Assembly (NCBI GenBank): GCA_038562375.1
Contig: JBCFAY010000020.1
Location: 1-60,764 of the forward strand
Source of the DNA: JBCFAY01 sp038562375
Lineage (GTDB): Bacteria; Bacillota; Clostridia; Christensenellales; CAG-138
Length of the DNA: 60,764 nucleotides
Reading direction: 5' to 3'
Below the pieces are notes generated by a model. That model did no database searches and was not told where the DNA came from. It worked only from the letters and a program-made list of their open reading frames with translations. The stretch's first letter is position 1, and each line of letters starts with the position of its first letter. Shown piece by piece: positions 39,826 through 48,474 of the stretch. The translations under genes were made by a program, and so were the position numbers.

Positions 39826-42152
39826 CGCCGTCCCTCCATCGCCTTTTGCCAGAGTGTTTCAGGCGTCAGGGGAAGCGTATCGATCTGCATTTCGAACGCG
39901 GCGGAAAGGGCGTTTGAGAGCGCCGCAGGCATTCCGATGATGCCGTGCTCCGAGAATTTACGCGAGCCGTGGGGCGCGCCTTCCTCGGGCGTCTCTATAA
40001 AGCCAACGCGGTATTCCGGCTCCGCGCCGATGTGCATCAGCTTATAGGTGCGAAAGTTCCGCGTGGTCAAAACGCCGTTTTCGCCGTATTCAAACGCCTC
40101 CCGGCTCGCCAAGGACAGCCCCATCGCCATCCCCCCCGCGATCATTTCGCGCATGGCTTTGGGATTGAGAACACATCCTGCGTCCAGAACCGTCGTGGCC
40201 GAAAGTATCCGGTATGTCATTTCCGTCCTGTCCGCCTCTACCTCCACGACCTGCGTCCCAACCGTCCAGGAAGGGCCTGGCCGTCCCTCGCCGGTCGTTT
40301 TATCGAGCTTTGAAAGCCCCTTTAACATATAGCCGCCTCGCCCGAATACGGGTTCACCGATCGATTCGCCCTCCTTGCTCCGATAGCCGGCGACAACATC
40401 CTTATATTGCAGGAACTGCTCCGGTTTTTTTTTCCAGTAAACGCGCGAATGCGCAACCTCCACCTCCGCCTCGGGGCACCCGAACACCAGCGCGCCCGTG
40501 CGGCGAAATTGAGCGATAATATCTTCGGCCGCGCGCTCCACGGCGTTGCCCGCCATGTACGAGGTCATGCTCGCGACGGTTTTCCAATGCTCGGGACTGG
40601 TGCGCGTATCCACCGGCAGTACCACATGCACGAGGCTGGCGTCGATCTTCAGCTTTTCCGCAAAGATCTGTGCGAGCAGCGTCTGCCCTCCGGAGCCGAT
40701 CTCCACCACTCCGGTATGCAGGTTGAAGCTGCCGTCGGGATTGCAGGTAACCAGCGCGCCGGAGATTGCGTTTGTGGGCGGATTCTCGGATTTCCAAAAA
40801 CAGGCGGTCCCCTTCGCGCGCACGATATCCTTGCCCAAATCTTCCGCCTTGCCGCCGTTCCAGACAGCAATCGAGCGTATCTTTTCGATGCATGCGTAAA
40901 GATCGCCGGTATTGCTCCTGTCGCAAACGACCCTTGCAGGCGAGAGATCGCCCGCACGGATGGCGTTTATCGCGCGAAATTCAAGCGGGTCCATCCCGAT
41001 CTGCCGCGCGAGCGCATCCATGGAGCTCTCGATGCAGAACGTAAAGGAGTCGTGACCAAACCCGCGGTAAGACGTCGCGAACGTATGGTTTGTATAGACA
41101 CAGGCAACGTTGCAGGCAACGTTTTCAATATTATAGGGGCCCGTACAGTCCACCGCGATGGCCTTTGCCATATAGGGAGCGCTGTCGGAGTACGCGCCGC
41201 AGTCCACCCAATAGGCAAGCTCTGCGCCGCAAAGCCGCCCCGTCTTATCCGCGCCCAAGGAGATCTCCGCTTCCAGACCGATCCGACAGGGAGCGTATTC
41301 CAAATCGAGCTCGCGCGGCAGCGCCAAACGCACCGGCTGGCCTTTTAGCCTGCTCGACGCAAGATATGCGAGGGGCTCGAGCAGCACCGGCGCCTTACCG
41401 CCGAATCCGCCTCCGACAAAAGGCACGCAGACCCGGACCTTCCCCGCCTGCAAGTTGAAGGCCTCTGCAAGCTGGGTGCGCACCGCATAGGGCGACTGCG
41501 AGGATGTCTCGATCGTCACCGTCCCGTCCGCAGCGATCCGGGCTTGCGCCGCCCGCGTCTCCATCGCGGCGTGGGCGGAAGGGGGCAGACGGAATTTCCG
41601 GCGTACGACGAATTCGCAGTTTTCGAGCGCACGGGCCGCGTCTCCCTTTTGGATCCGATAGCGGCTTGCGATATTGCTCTCGGGCTCAGGGTAGACGTCG
41701 GTCTGCGTCTTCGTGTAGCCGTCCGGCCGCTCATGGACGAGCGGCGCGCCGGGCAATATAGCCTTCGATGGCGCAAACACTGCGGGAAGCGGTTCATATT
41801 CAACCTTGATGCGCCGGGCCGCCTGCGCCGCCACATGCTCCTCACGAACGACCACCAGGGCGACGGGTTCCCCGGCATAGCGGACTTTCTCCCTTGCAAG
41901 CAGCGGCCTGTCCTTGAGCAGCAAACCGAACAGCTGCGAGCAATCCTCCCCTGTGAGCACCAATCGTACGCCCTCCATCGACAGCGCGGGCGACGGATCG
42001 ATCTTCTTAATGCGCGCGTGGGCGTGAGGGCTGGTCAAAAGGCAGGCGCAAAGCACATCGGATTTTTGCAGATCTCCGATATATTTGGCGCTTCCTGTAA
42101 CCTTTTCCCACGCGTCTTTTCGTTCGACATTCTCGCCAATCGAGGTGTTCAA
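39822..42152 (-). CDS. Xanthine dehydrogenase family, molybdopterin-binding large subunit
   Basis: The 776-aa protein has the aldehyde oxidase/xanthine dehydrogenase fold: GSAKYIGDLQ at the N-terminus, ASRYRIQKGDAARAL, the molybdopterin-binding FVGGGFGGKAPVLLEP, the TSYRGFGHD arginine loop, VEIGSGGQTLLAQIFAE, and the C-terminal SEHGIIGMPAAL in place of the usual G-x-GE-x-P segment with its catalytic Glu retained. The substrate, probably a purine such as hypoxanthine or xanthine, is inferred from the purine genes nearby and is not proven. TTG 42152 is the preferred start, with AAAGGAG eight bases upstream. The gene diverges from a GntR regulator. Confidence 0.9.
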   Translation of the reverse strand: MNTSIGENVERKDAWEKVTGSAKYIGDLQKSDVLCACLLTSPHAHARIKKIDPSPALSMEGVRLVLTGEDCSQLFGLLLKDRPLLAREKVRYAGEPVALVVVREEHVAAQAARRIKVEYEPLPAVFAPSKAILPGAPLVHERPDGYTKTQTDVYPEPESNIASRYRIQKGDAARALENCEFVVRRKFRLPPSAHAAMETRAAQARIAADGTVTIETSSQSPYAVRTQLAEAFNLQAGKVRVCVPFVGGGFGGKAPVLLEPLAYLASSRLKGQPVRLALPRELDLEYAPCRIGLEAEISLGADKTGRLCGAELAYWVDCGAYSDSAPYMAKAIAVDCTGPYNIENVACNVACVYTNHTFATSYRGFGHDSFTFCIESSMDALARQIGMDPLEFRAINAIRAGDLSPARVVCDRSNTGDLYACIEKIRSIAVWNGGKAEDLGKDIVRAKGTACFWKSENPPTNAISGALVTCNPDGSFNLHTGVVEIGSGGQTLLAQIFAEKLKIDASLVHVVLPVDTRTSPEHWKTVASMTSYMAGNAVERAAEDIIAQFRRTGALVFGCPEAEVEVAHSRVYWKKKPEQFLQYKDVVAGYRSKEGESIGEPVFGRGGYMLKGLSKLDKTTGEGRPGPSWTVGTQVVEVEADRTEMTYRILSATTVLDAGCVLNPKAMREMIAGGMAMGLSLASREAFEYGENGVLTTRNFRTYKLMHIGAEPEYRVGFIETPEEGAPHGSRKFSEHGIIGMPAALSNALSAAFEMQIDTLPLTPETLWQKAMEGRR

Positions 42153-42356
42153 AGGCCGTTCTCCTTTTTTCGTTTGCTGAATAGTTTGCGCGGCAATGGC
42201 GAAATTATCCAAAGCGCGAGACTGCGGCCCGCACATGGCGCACAAAGAACGAACGCCTGTGCAAGCGCTTATTAAAATAAAATATGGAAGCGATGGATAG
42301 AATGGATAAGATTCGGCCCTATGCGATTCAGGCGATTATGGCTTAAATTGGCTCCT

Positions 42357-42378
42357 CTTGCCGCTTTTATGCGGCAAG
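42357..42378. repeat. Inverted repeat in the xdh-gntR divergent region
   Basis: Perfect 8-bp arms CTTGCCGC (42357-42364) and GCGGCAAG (42371-42378) around TTTTAT. It lies in the intergenic region of 350 bp between the xanthine dehydrogenase operon and gntR and could be an operator or a leader hairpin. The remaining intergenic sequence shows no other clear signal. Confidence 0.5.
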
Positions 42379-42502
42379 CCCGCAGCCCTTGCGTTTTGAG
42401 GCGGTTTACCAGTCCTTTCCTGAACTACTTCTTGAAAAGCGGACGGCCATCGCATATACTTAGCATAATCCAGTCATCAGATTAATTGAAAAGCGGTGCA
42501 AT

Positions 42503-43240
42503 ATGTCCAGGACGAATTTTAGTACGTATGTCGCAATCAAAAGCCAGTTGCTGAACATGTTCAAAACGGAGACCTTCCCGAACAACAAGCTTCCCTCCGA
42601 GGCGGAACTGGCGGAGACGCTGGATATCAGCCTATCGACGCTCCGGGAGGCGCTGATGATGCTCGCGCTGGAAGGATATATCACCAAGCGCCACGGCGCG
42701 GGCAACTATGTGCACCCCAGCACTCTTAATTTTGAAAACAGGATCTTTTTTGCGGAATGCCTGCGGCGCAACGGCTATACCGTGCGGATGAAGATCATGT
42801 CGCAAAGCATCACTGAGGCGGGAGAAGAGATCGCCCGGGCGCTTTGCATCTCACCCAGCGACACCGTGCTCTCCTGCACCAACATCCATTCTGCGGACGG
42901 GCAGCCCGCCATCGTCTCCATCATCACCATTCCGCAGGCTCTGTTCGTCAACGGCGTGCTCAGCCATGTGGACGGCCAGGATTTCGAGTATCTGCACGAA
43001 ATGATGTGGAAGTACTGCCGCCGCACCCTGGCGCATTCACTCAATGAATACGGCCCGCTTGCACTGCCCGCATCCGTTGCAAAGATTTTCAACTTGCCCG
43101 AGGGTACGCCTATCATCACCAACAATCAGGTGTTCTACGATACGTACGATACCCCCGTCATGCATAGCTACAGCTATTTTTATCCCAACCTGTATAAGGT
43201 GCACGTACTGCAAAACTGGGCGCTGGGACAGGGGATCTAA
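42503..43240 (+). CDS. GntR-family transcriptional regulator (UTRA type), purine cluster
   Basis: The 245-aa protein has a winged helix at residues ~10-75 (NNKLPSEAELAETLDISLSTLREALMMLALEGYITKRHGAGNYVHPS) and an UTRA ligand domain ending LALPASVAKIFNLPEGTPIITNNQVFYD. It resembles the regulator at 31752. Position between the divergent xanthine dehydrogenase operon and the convergent transporter operon suggests it controls one or both, possibly in response to a purine. Its stop codon overlaps the stop of the LctP-like gene on the other strand by four bases. Confidence 0.87.
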   Translation: MSRTNFSTYVAIKSQLLNMFKTETFPNNKLPSEAELAETLDISLSTLREALMMLALEGYITKRHGAGNYVHPSTLNFENRIFFAECLRRNGYTVRMKIMSQSITEAGEEIARALCISPSDTVLSCTNIHSADGQPAIVSIITIPQALFVNGVLSHVDGQDFEYLHEMMWKYCRRTLAHSLNEYGPLALPASVAKIFNLPEGTPIITNNQVFYDTYDTPVMHSYSYFYPNLYKVHVLQNWALGQGI

Positions 43241-44985
43241 GCCGCGCCGAACGCGGACTGCGCCCATGCGAGCAGCACGAGCACAAGCATATAGACAAGC
43301 GTCATACCGATCACGCGAGGAATCAACCTCGCGTTTCTTTCGCCGGTGTGCTGTTCGATGGCGGCGTTGGCCATCACCAGGTTCTGCGGTGTGATGGTTT
43401 TGCCCAGGGTCCCTCCGGCGCAAAGCGTACCCGCGATAAAGACCGGGTCCGCCCCCAGCCTGCCTGCGGCAACCAACGACAGGCCGCCGAAGAGCGCGTT
43501 GCCGCTGGCGACGCTGCCGGACAGGATGCAGCCCAGAAAACCCAGCAGCACCATCACGCAGGGCAGCGCCTGCGCGGGCACGAAGGATACTGCGAGCCCC
43601 ACCGATGCGGCCATACCCGAATAATTCATCAAATACGCAATGCCCAGAATACACGCGATGGTTCCCCCGGCGGGCAGCAGACCGACAAACGCATCCCAAT
43701 AACATCTGAATGCGTCCCGCAGCTTCATTTTCAGCAGCGGCAGGCTCAAAAGCCCCGCCAAGAATACCAGCGTCCCGCCGGTAGTCAGGAGATTCTGCCG
43801 GTAGACCGCCGCATATTGCCTGAACGCGCCAGTGACGGGGTCGGCTGCCCATACCGCCCGGTCGAGATGAGGCCACGCGAAAGAAAACGCCCCGTAGGGC
43901 TCGAGCATGGCCTTGAGTCCGGTACCGTTGACCAGGCCGATGGTCGCGATCAGCACCAGAAAGGGTGACCATGCGCGCAGCACCTCCATAGTCGGCGCAG
44001 GCGCAGGCGTGTTGGAGTCGACCGAACACTCTCCGGGGAAAAGCCAGATCCCACGCGGTTTCCAAAACCGCATACACCCGAGTACACCCGCGATTGCCGC
44101 GGCGCCCGCGGCCACTCCGGTGACCGATACTGCGACGTAGCGCGAAAAGACCATGGCCACAGCCCCATAACAAACGCCTGCGATAAGCGCGATGTGCCAC
44201 ACGCCCCTGAGCCCCTTGAAACCCGATACCAGTATTACCAGCCCCAGCGGCAGCAGCGCTGAAAGCACCGGCGTCTGCAGGCCCACCACGGCCCCCAGTT
44301 GCGCCGCGTCAAGCCCGGTGACCGAACTGAGCATCAGGATGGGCATACCTTGCGTACCCCAGGCGCTGGGCGCGGAATCTGAAATCAGCGCGACCGCTGC
44401 CGAAAGTGTCGCCGGGAAGCCCAGCCCGATGAGCACGGACGTAATGATTACGATCGGAGCGCCAAAAGCCGCGATGCTCTCCAGCAGCGCGGTCAGACCG
44501 AAGCCTACAAGCAGCGTCTGTATGCGCCTGTCGGGGCTGACCCGCCTAAGGGATTGCCGTAGCGTTTCAAAGCAGCCGCTTCGGGTGAGCATGCGGAATA
44601 TCCACATCGCGTTCAAAAGGGTCCACAGCACCGGGCATATCGCCGTAAGCATGCCGTAGAGCACGCTGTGCCCGGCAAGCGCCGCGGGCATGCCCCATAC
44701 GAACACGGCGAGCAGCAACGCTAAAAACAGGCTGATCAGCGCCGCCTGCAGGCCGTTCAGGCGACATCCGTTCATGAGCGCCATCTGAAGTATGGGCGGC
44801 AGCAGCGCGAGCAGCGCCGTCAGAAACGGGTGCTCGCCCAGCGGCGCGTTCGTCTGAAAGAACTGCTGCCCGTTCGAGGGCAGCAGAAACAGGCACAGCG
44901 CAGCCCCGAACAGCACAAAGCCGACGGCTGCAAGCCGATGGCTGCGGTCCATACGTCGGCGTCCTGCGCCCGCGTTCCTGTTCAT
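43237..44985 (-). CDS. LctP-family (L-lactate permease-like) transporter
   Basis: A protein of about 582 aa with at least twelve hydrophobic segments. Conserved stretches are LLESIAAFGAPIVIITSVLIGLGF, ALISDSAPSAWGTQGMPI, LPAGGTIACILGIAYLMNYSGMA, FLGCILSGSVASGNALFG and GGTLGKTITPQNLVMANAA, all typical of the lactate permease family. Known members carry lactate or glycolate. Position in a purine uptake and deamination operon suggests a different anionic substrate, but this is only context. Two starts exist: ATG 44991, and ATG 44985, which overlaps the deaminase stop as ATGA and is preferred. The 3' end runs into the convergent gntR. Confidence 0.85.
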   Translation of the reverse strand: MNRNAGAGRRRMDRSHRLAAVGFVLFGAALCLFLLPSNGQQFFQTNAPLGEHPFLTALLALLPPILQMALMNGCRLNGLQAALISLFLALLLAVFVWGMPAALAGHSVLYGMLTAICPVLWTLLNAMWIFRMLTRSGCFETLRQSLRRVSPDRRIQTLLVGFGLTALLESIAAFGAPIVIITSVLIGLGFPATLSAAVALISDSAPSAWGTQGMPILMLSSVTGLDAAQLGAVVGLQTPVLSALLPLGLVILVSGFKGLRGVWHIALIAGVCYGAVAMVFSRYVAVSVTGVAAGAAAIAGVLGCMRFWKPRGIWLFPGECSVDSNTPAPAPTMEVLRAWSPFLVLIATIGLVNGTGLKAMLEPYGAFSFAWPHLDRAVWAADPVTGAFRQYAAVYRQNLLTTGGTLVFLAGLLSLPLLKMKLRDAFRCYWDAFVGLLPAGGTIACILGIAYLMNYSGMAASVGLAVSFVPAQALPCVMVLLGFLGCILSGSVASGNALFGGLSLVAAGRLGADPVFIAGTLCAGGTLGKTITPQNLVMANAAIEQHTGERNARLIPRVIGMTLVYMLVLVLLAWAQSAFGAA

Positions 44986-46319
44986 GCCCATCCGTTATCA
45001 GCGGCGATGCGCCTTATTCGGCCCATGCCCTCCTGCATAAGGCGTTCCTCGTCGAGCGTGAGCACCCGGCGATCCCGCATGAGCACGCGGCCGTTGACGA
45101 TCATATCCATGATATCCGCGCTCTCGCCCGCTTCCATCAGGGAGTTGAGCAGATTGTGCGTGGGCTGAAGGTGCGGCCTGCCGACGTCCAGCAGTATGAG
45201 GTCGGCCTTCTTGCCCTCCTCGAGCGTACCCGCTATAGCGTCGATGCGCAGCGCCTTGGCGCTGCCAAGCGTTGCCATCTCCAGTAGCGTCCTCGCGGGC
45301 ATGGCGGCGTTATCCGCATACGGTATGCCCCAGGCGGCGATCTGCGCGTGCTTGAACGCGGTGATCTCCTTGAACATGCTCAGCCCCGAGTGCGCCGTGC
45401 CGTCCGAACCAAGGCCCACCGATACGCCAAGGCCCAAAAGCTGCGGCGTTTTAGTGATGCCCTTGCCCAGATTGCTGCGCGGGCAATGCACGACCTTTAC
45501 CCCCCGCGCCGCGAGCAGGTGAACATCGTTGTCCGAAAGCAGGATGCAGTGCGCCGCGAGCAGGTTGGGGCAAAGCGCGCCCAGGGAATCGAGATACTCC
45601 ACCTCCCGCATGCCGTGCTCATTGAGGGATTTCAATATGGATTCGGGGTATTCGCTCACATGCATGTGCAGGCCCGTATCGTACTCGCGCGCGGCCTGCG
45701 CAAGCTCCCGGATGAGCTCGCTCGAACAGCTGGTCATCGAGCGGATCTGGAAGAAGATACGGATCCTTCCGTCCGCGGTGCCGTCGAACTCGCGGTAGAG
45801 CTGCTCGCCCAGCCGTAAGGCTTCACGGGATCCGCAGCTCATGTTGGCGGGCAGGCCGTTGCCGATATCCGAAGTCGCGCGCGTGATGGAGGCGCGAAGG
45901 CCGGAGCCGCTTACCGCCTCAATCATTGCGGGGAGGTAGGTGCCGCCCGCATCCGCAAACGCCGTAATGCCGGATTTAATCATCTCCAGGCAGCTTAACT
46001 GCGTGCACAGGCGCACGTCGTCCTCGTTCAGCCTGCTTTCGTAGGGAATATTGAAGCGCAGGTAGATGACGGGATACTCATCCGAAATCATGCCGCGAAG
46101 AAGCTGCTGCGATGTGTGGGTATGCCCGTCGATGAAACCGGGCATGGCAAGCTTCCCCTTGCCGGAGATTCTTTCTTTGGGCGTGAAGAGCGTTTCCATC
46201 TCTTGCGCAGGGCCGATCTTAAGGATGTTTTCCCCCGCGATAGCGATGGATTGCCCCTGCACGATGGAGAACTCCTTCGTCAGGACGGCGCTGTCGTGAA
46301 TTAAGATATCGCAATGCAT
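44982..46319 (-). CDS. Amidohydrolase-family deaminase (SsnA/guanine-deaminase/MTA-deaminase type)
   Basis: The 445-aa TIM-barrel metallo-hydrolase has the metal site GHTHTSQQLLRG (HxH, about residues 65-67), HMHVSE, AAHCILL and the catalytic Asp in GSDGTAHSG. This arrangement is that of guanine, methylthioadenosine/S-adenosylhomocysteine and related aminohydrolases. The flanking nucleoside transporter and xanthine dehydrogenase favour a purine substrate such as guanine or adenosine derivatives. ATG 46319 is preceded by GAGGTGCATCA. The gene lies 89 bp downstream of the ABC permease gene and its stop is coupled to the permease of the LctP family. Confidence 0.87.
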   Translation of the reverse strand: MHCDILIHDSAVLTKEFSIVQGQSIAIAGENILKIGPAQEMETLFTPKERISGKGKLAMPGFIDGHTHTSQQLLRGMISDEYPVIYLRFNIPYESRLNEDDVRLCTQLSCLEMIKSGITAFADAGGTYLPAMIEAVSGSGLRASITRATSDIGNGLPANMSCGSREALRLGEQLYREFDGTADGRIRIFFQIRSMTSCSSELIRELAQAAREYDTGLHMHVSEYPESILKSLNEHGMREVEYLDSLGALCPNLLAAHCILLSDNDVHLLAARGVKVVHCPRSNLGKGITKTPQLLGLGVSVGLGSDGTAHSGLSMFKEITAFKHAQIAAWGIPYADNAAMPARTLLEMATLGSAKALRIDAIAGTLEEGKKADLILLDVGRPHLQPTHNLLNSLMEAGESADIMDMIVNGRVLMRDRRVLTLDEERLMQEGMGRIRRIAADNGWA

Positions 46320-46408
46320 TGATGCACCTCATTGCCGTTTTTTTTGCATGTCATCCCAAGCCCGGCCCAAAACGGGCCCGACGGGGTGCCGCGAGCCGTT
46401 CCGAGGTT

Positions 46409-47341
46409 TTAGCCCTGTCTGTTGTAAGGCCTGCCCAGCGCGGCGGGCGCGCTGGATTTTCTCGAAAACGTGATAAGCGCGACGATCGTGATCACGTAGG
46501 GAAGCATGGTCAGGAACTGATAGGGAATGGTCGAACCGGCCGATTGCATGCGCATCTGCAGCCCGTCGGCAAAACCGAAGATCAGCGCGGCAATCAACAC
46601 CCCCTTGGGGGTAAACTTGCCGAATATGAGCGCCGCGAGTGCGATGTATCCCTTGCCGGAGGTGATGTTCTCCATGAACTGGCCCATCTGACCGATCGAA
46701 AGCGACGCGCCCCCCAGCCCGGCCAGCGCGCCCGCGACCAACATGCACAGGTAGCGTACGCGCACCACGTTCCCGCCCAGGGTATCCACCGCCTTGGGGT
46801 GCTCGCCCGTCGCGCGGATGGTCAGCCCCGTAGGAGTGCGGTAGAGTACGTACCATACCGCCGGCACCAGCAGGAACGCGAGGTAGACCAGCAGCGTATT
46901 GCTGAACAGGCCGCCGATGATCGGTATCTCGCTCAGGAGCGGGATCGGCGCCTCCGTGAACACCGAAATGTTGTAGGGCCTGTTGCCGAACCCGTATAGG
47001 ATGGTCACAAGATAGCTCGTAATCCCAAGCGCAAATATATTCACGCCTACACCCAGTATGGTCTGGTTGGCTTTCGCTTCGATGGCCAGAAAGGCGAAAA
47101 CAAGCGCAATGAAGGCGCCCGCAAGCATGGCCAGCAGCGCACCCAGATAGGCGCTGCCCGTCACCACAGAGCCGACAAACCCCATGAACGCTCCGACGAG
47201 CATAAACCCATCCAGGAACATGCTCACCATGCCCGAACGCGCGGAAAACAGGCCGCCCATAGAAGCAAACAGCAGAGGGGCCGCCATGCGGACGGCCGCA
47301 CCCAATATGCCCTGAAGCGTAACCAGAAAGCTGCCTTCCAT
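46409..47341 (-). CDS. Nucleoside-type ABC transporter permease (second)
   Basis: The 310-aa permease of the branched-chain/ribose/BMP group has about nine hydrophobic segments, for example MAAPLLFASMGGLFSARSGMVSM, ALVFAFLAIEAKANQTILGVGVN, YRTPTGLTIRATGEHPKAVDTLG (the coupling helix region facing the ATPase) and YIALAALIFGKFTPKG. It pairs with the first permease to form the channel. ATG 47341 follows GGAGGAG, 2 bp after the preceding gene stop. It corresponds to YufQ/NupQ-type subunits of guanosine importers. Confidence 0.92.
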   Translation of the reverse strand: MEGSFLVTLQGILGAAVRMAAPLLFASMGGLFSARSGMVSMFLDGFMLVGAFMGFVGSVVTGSAYLGALLAMLAGAFIALVFAFLAIEAKANQTILGVGVNIFALGITSYLVTILYGFGNRPYNISVFTEAPIPLLSEIPIIGGLFSNTLLVYLAFLLVPAVWYVLYRTPTGLTIRATGEHPKAVDTLGGNVVRVRYLCMLVAGALAGLGGASLSIGQMGQFMENITSGKGYIALAALIFGKFTPKGVLIAALIFGFADGLQMRMQSAGSTIPYQFLTMLPYVITIVALITFSRKSSAPAALGRPYNRQG

Positions 47342-47343
47342 AC

Positions 47344-48474
47344 TTACTCCTCCTTCCCGTCTGCGCACACATCGGAAGCGCCTCGTTGCTTAAGCCGCTT
47401 TGCGGCTTTTGTGAACCATTCAAGGATCAGCTTATCGGTGAAAATAAACAGGATCAGCAGTCCCTGGATCACGTAGACGATGGTTGTGGGGACCTGCGCC
47501 GCGCGCTGCATCGCGCCCGAACCCACCTTGAGCGCCGCGAAGAACAAGGCCGATACCAATACGCCCAAAGGATGCAGCCTGCCCAGCAGCGCCACAGCGA
47601 GGGCGTCGTACCCGAAACCGGCGGCGAAATCGTTGAACAAACGGTGATGGATGCCGAGTATCTCTCCCGAGCCTGCGATTCCGGCCAATCCTCCCGAGAT
47701 CAGCATCGCAATGATGATGCTGCGCTCCACCCGGATGCCGGCATATTCCGCGGCGCTGCGGTTAAGGCCTACCGTGCGGATCTTGAAGCCGAGGGGCAGG
47801 CGGAACATGAGGAAATAGTAACCGGCCACCAGCAGCAGCGCAATCAGCAGTCCGATATGCAGCCGCATACCGGGGATCAGCGCCGGGAACCAGAGGTCCT
47901 GGCTCAGCTCCGCGCTCTGCGGATAGAAGCTGCCCGGCTCGCGCATCGGCCCGTCGAGCAGGAAGCTCATCAGGCTGATGGCAACGTAGTTGAGCATAAT
48001 GGTCACGATGATTTCCGACGTGCCGAGGCGAGCCTTCAAAAACCCGGGAATCAGCCCATAGAGCGCGCCGCCTGCAAAGCCTGCCGCCACGCACAGGACA
48101 ACCCGCAGAAACGCGGGGATGACCGTAGGCAAGAGCAGCCCCGCTGCCGCCGTGAAGATGCCGCCGATGATGATCTGCCCTTCCGCGCCGATGGAGGTCA
48201 GGTTGCTGCGGAAGGAAACGGACAGGCCGATGCCCGCGATCAATATGGGCGTGGTGCGCAGCAACACTTCCGACCAGCTGTATACGCTGCCAAACGCGCC
48301 CTGCAGCAGCAGCGCGTACGCGGTCAGAGGATTTTTGCCCGCCAGTAGGATTGCGGCGGCTCCCAGCAACAGCGCGAGGGCGACGGATATCAGCGAGCCC
48401 ATCGCCTGCCTTCCCAACCGTGCGCCGTTGCGCGCGGCGGCGTGCCTGAACGCGCCGGATGGATCCCTGTTCAT
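47344..48474 (-). CDS. Nucleoside-type ABC transporter permease (first)
   Basis: The 376-aa permease (YufP/NupP type) contains the signature FRSNLTSIGAEGQIIIGGIFTA and the coupling region LPLGFKIRTVGLNRSAAEYAGIRVERSI. About ten membrane helices are visible, and the YDALAVALLGRLHPLG segment ends the conserved part. Its ATG overlaps the stop of the ATPase gene by four bases (ATGA), so subunit ratios are set by coupling. Confidence 0.92.
   Translation of the reverse strand: MNRDPSGAFRHAAARNGARLGRQAMGSLISVALALLLGAAAILLAGKNPLTAYALLLQGAFGSVYSWSEVLLRTTPILIAGIGLSVSFRSNLTSIGAEGQIIIGGIFTAAAGLLLPTVIPAFLRVVLCVAAGFAGGALYGLIPGFLKARLGTSEIIVTIMLNYVAISLMSFLLDGPMREPGSFYPQSAELSQDLWFPALIPGMRLHIGLLIALLLVAGYYFLMFRLPLGFKIRTVGLNRSAAEYAGIRVERSIIIAMLISGGLAGIAGSGEILGIHHRLFNDFAAGFGYDALAVALLGRLHPLGVLVSALFFAALKVGSGAMQRAAQVPTTIVYVIQGLLILFIFTDKLILEWFTKAAKRLKQRGASDVCADGKEE

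Noticed and set aside
46376..46408. GC-rich inverted segment after the second ABC permease as a terminator
   Set aside because: The pairing is imperfect and no T run follows; the operon probably continues into the deaminase gene.
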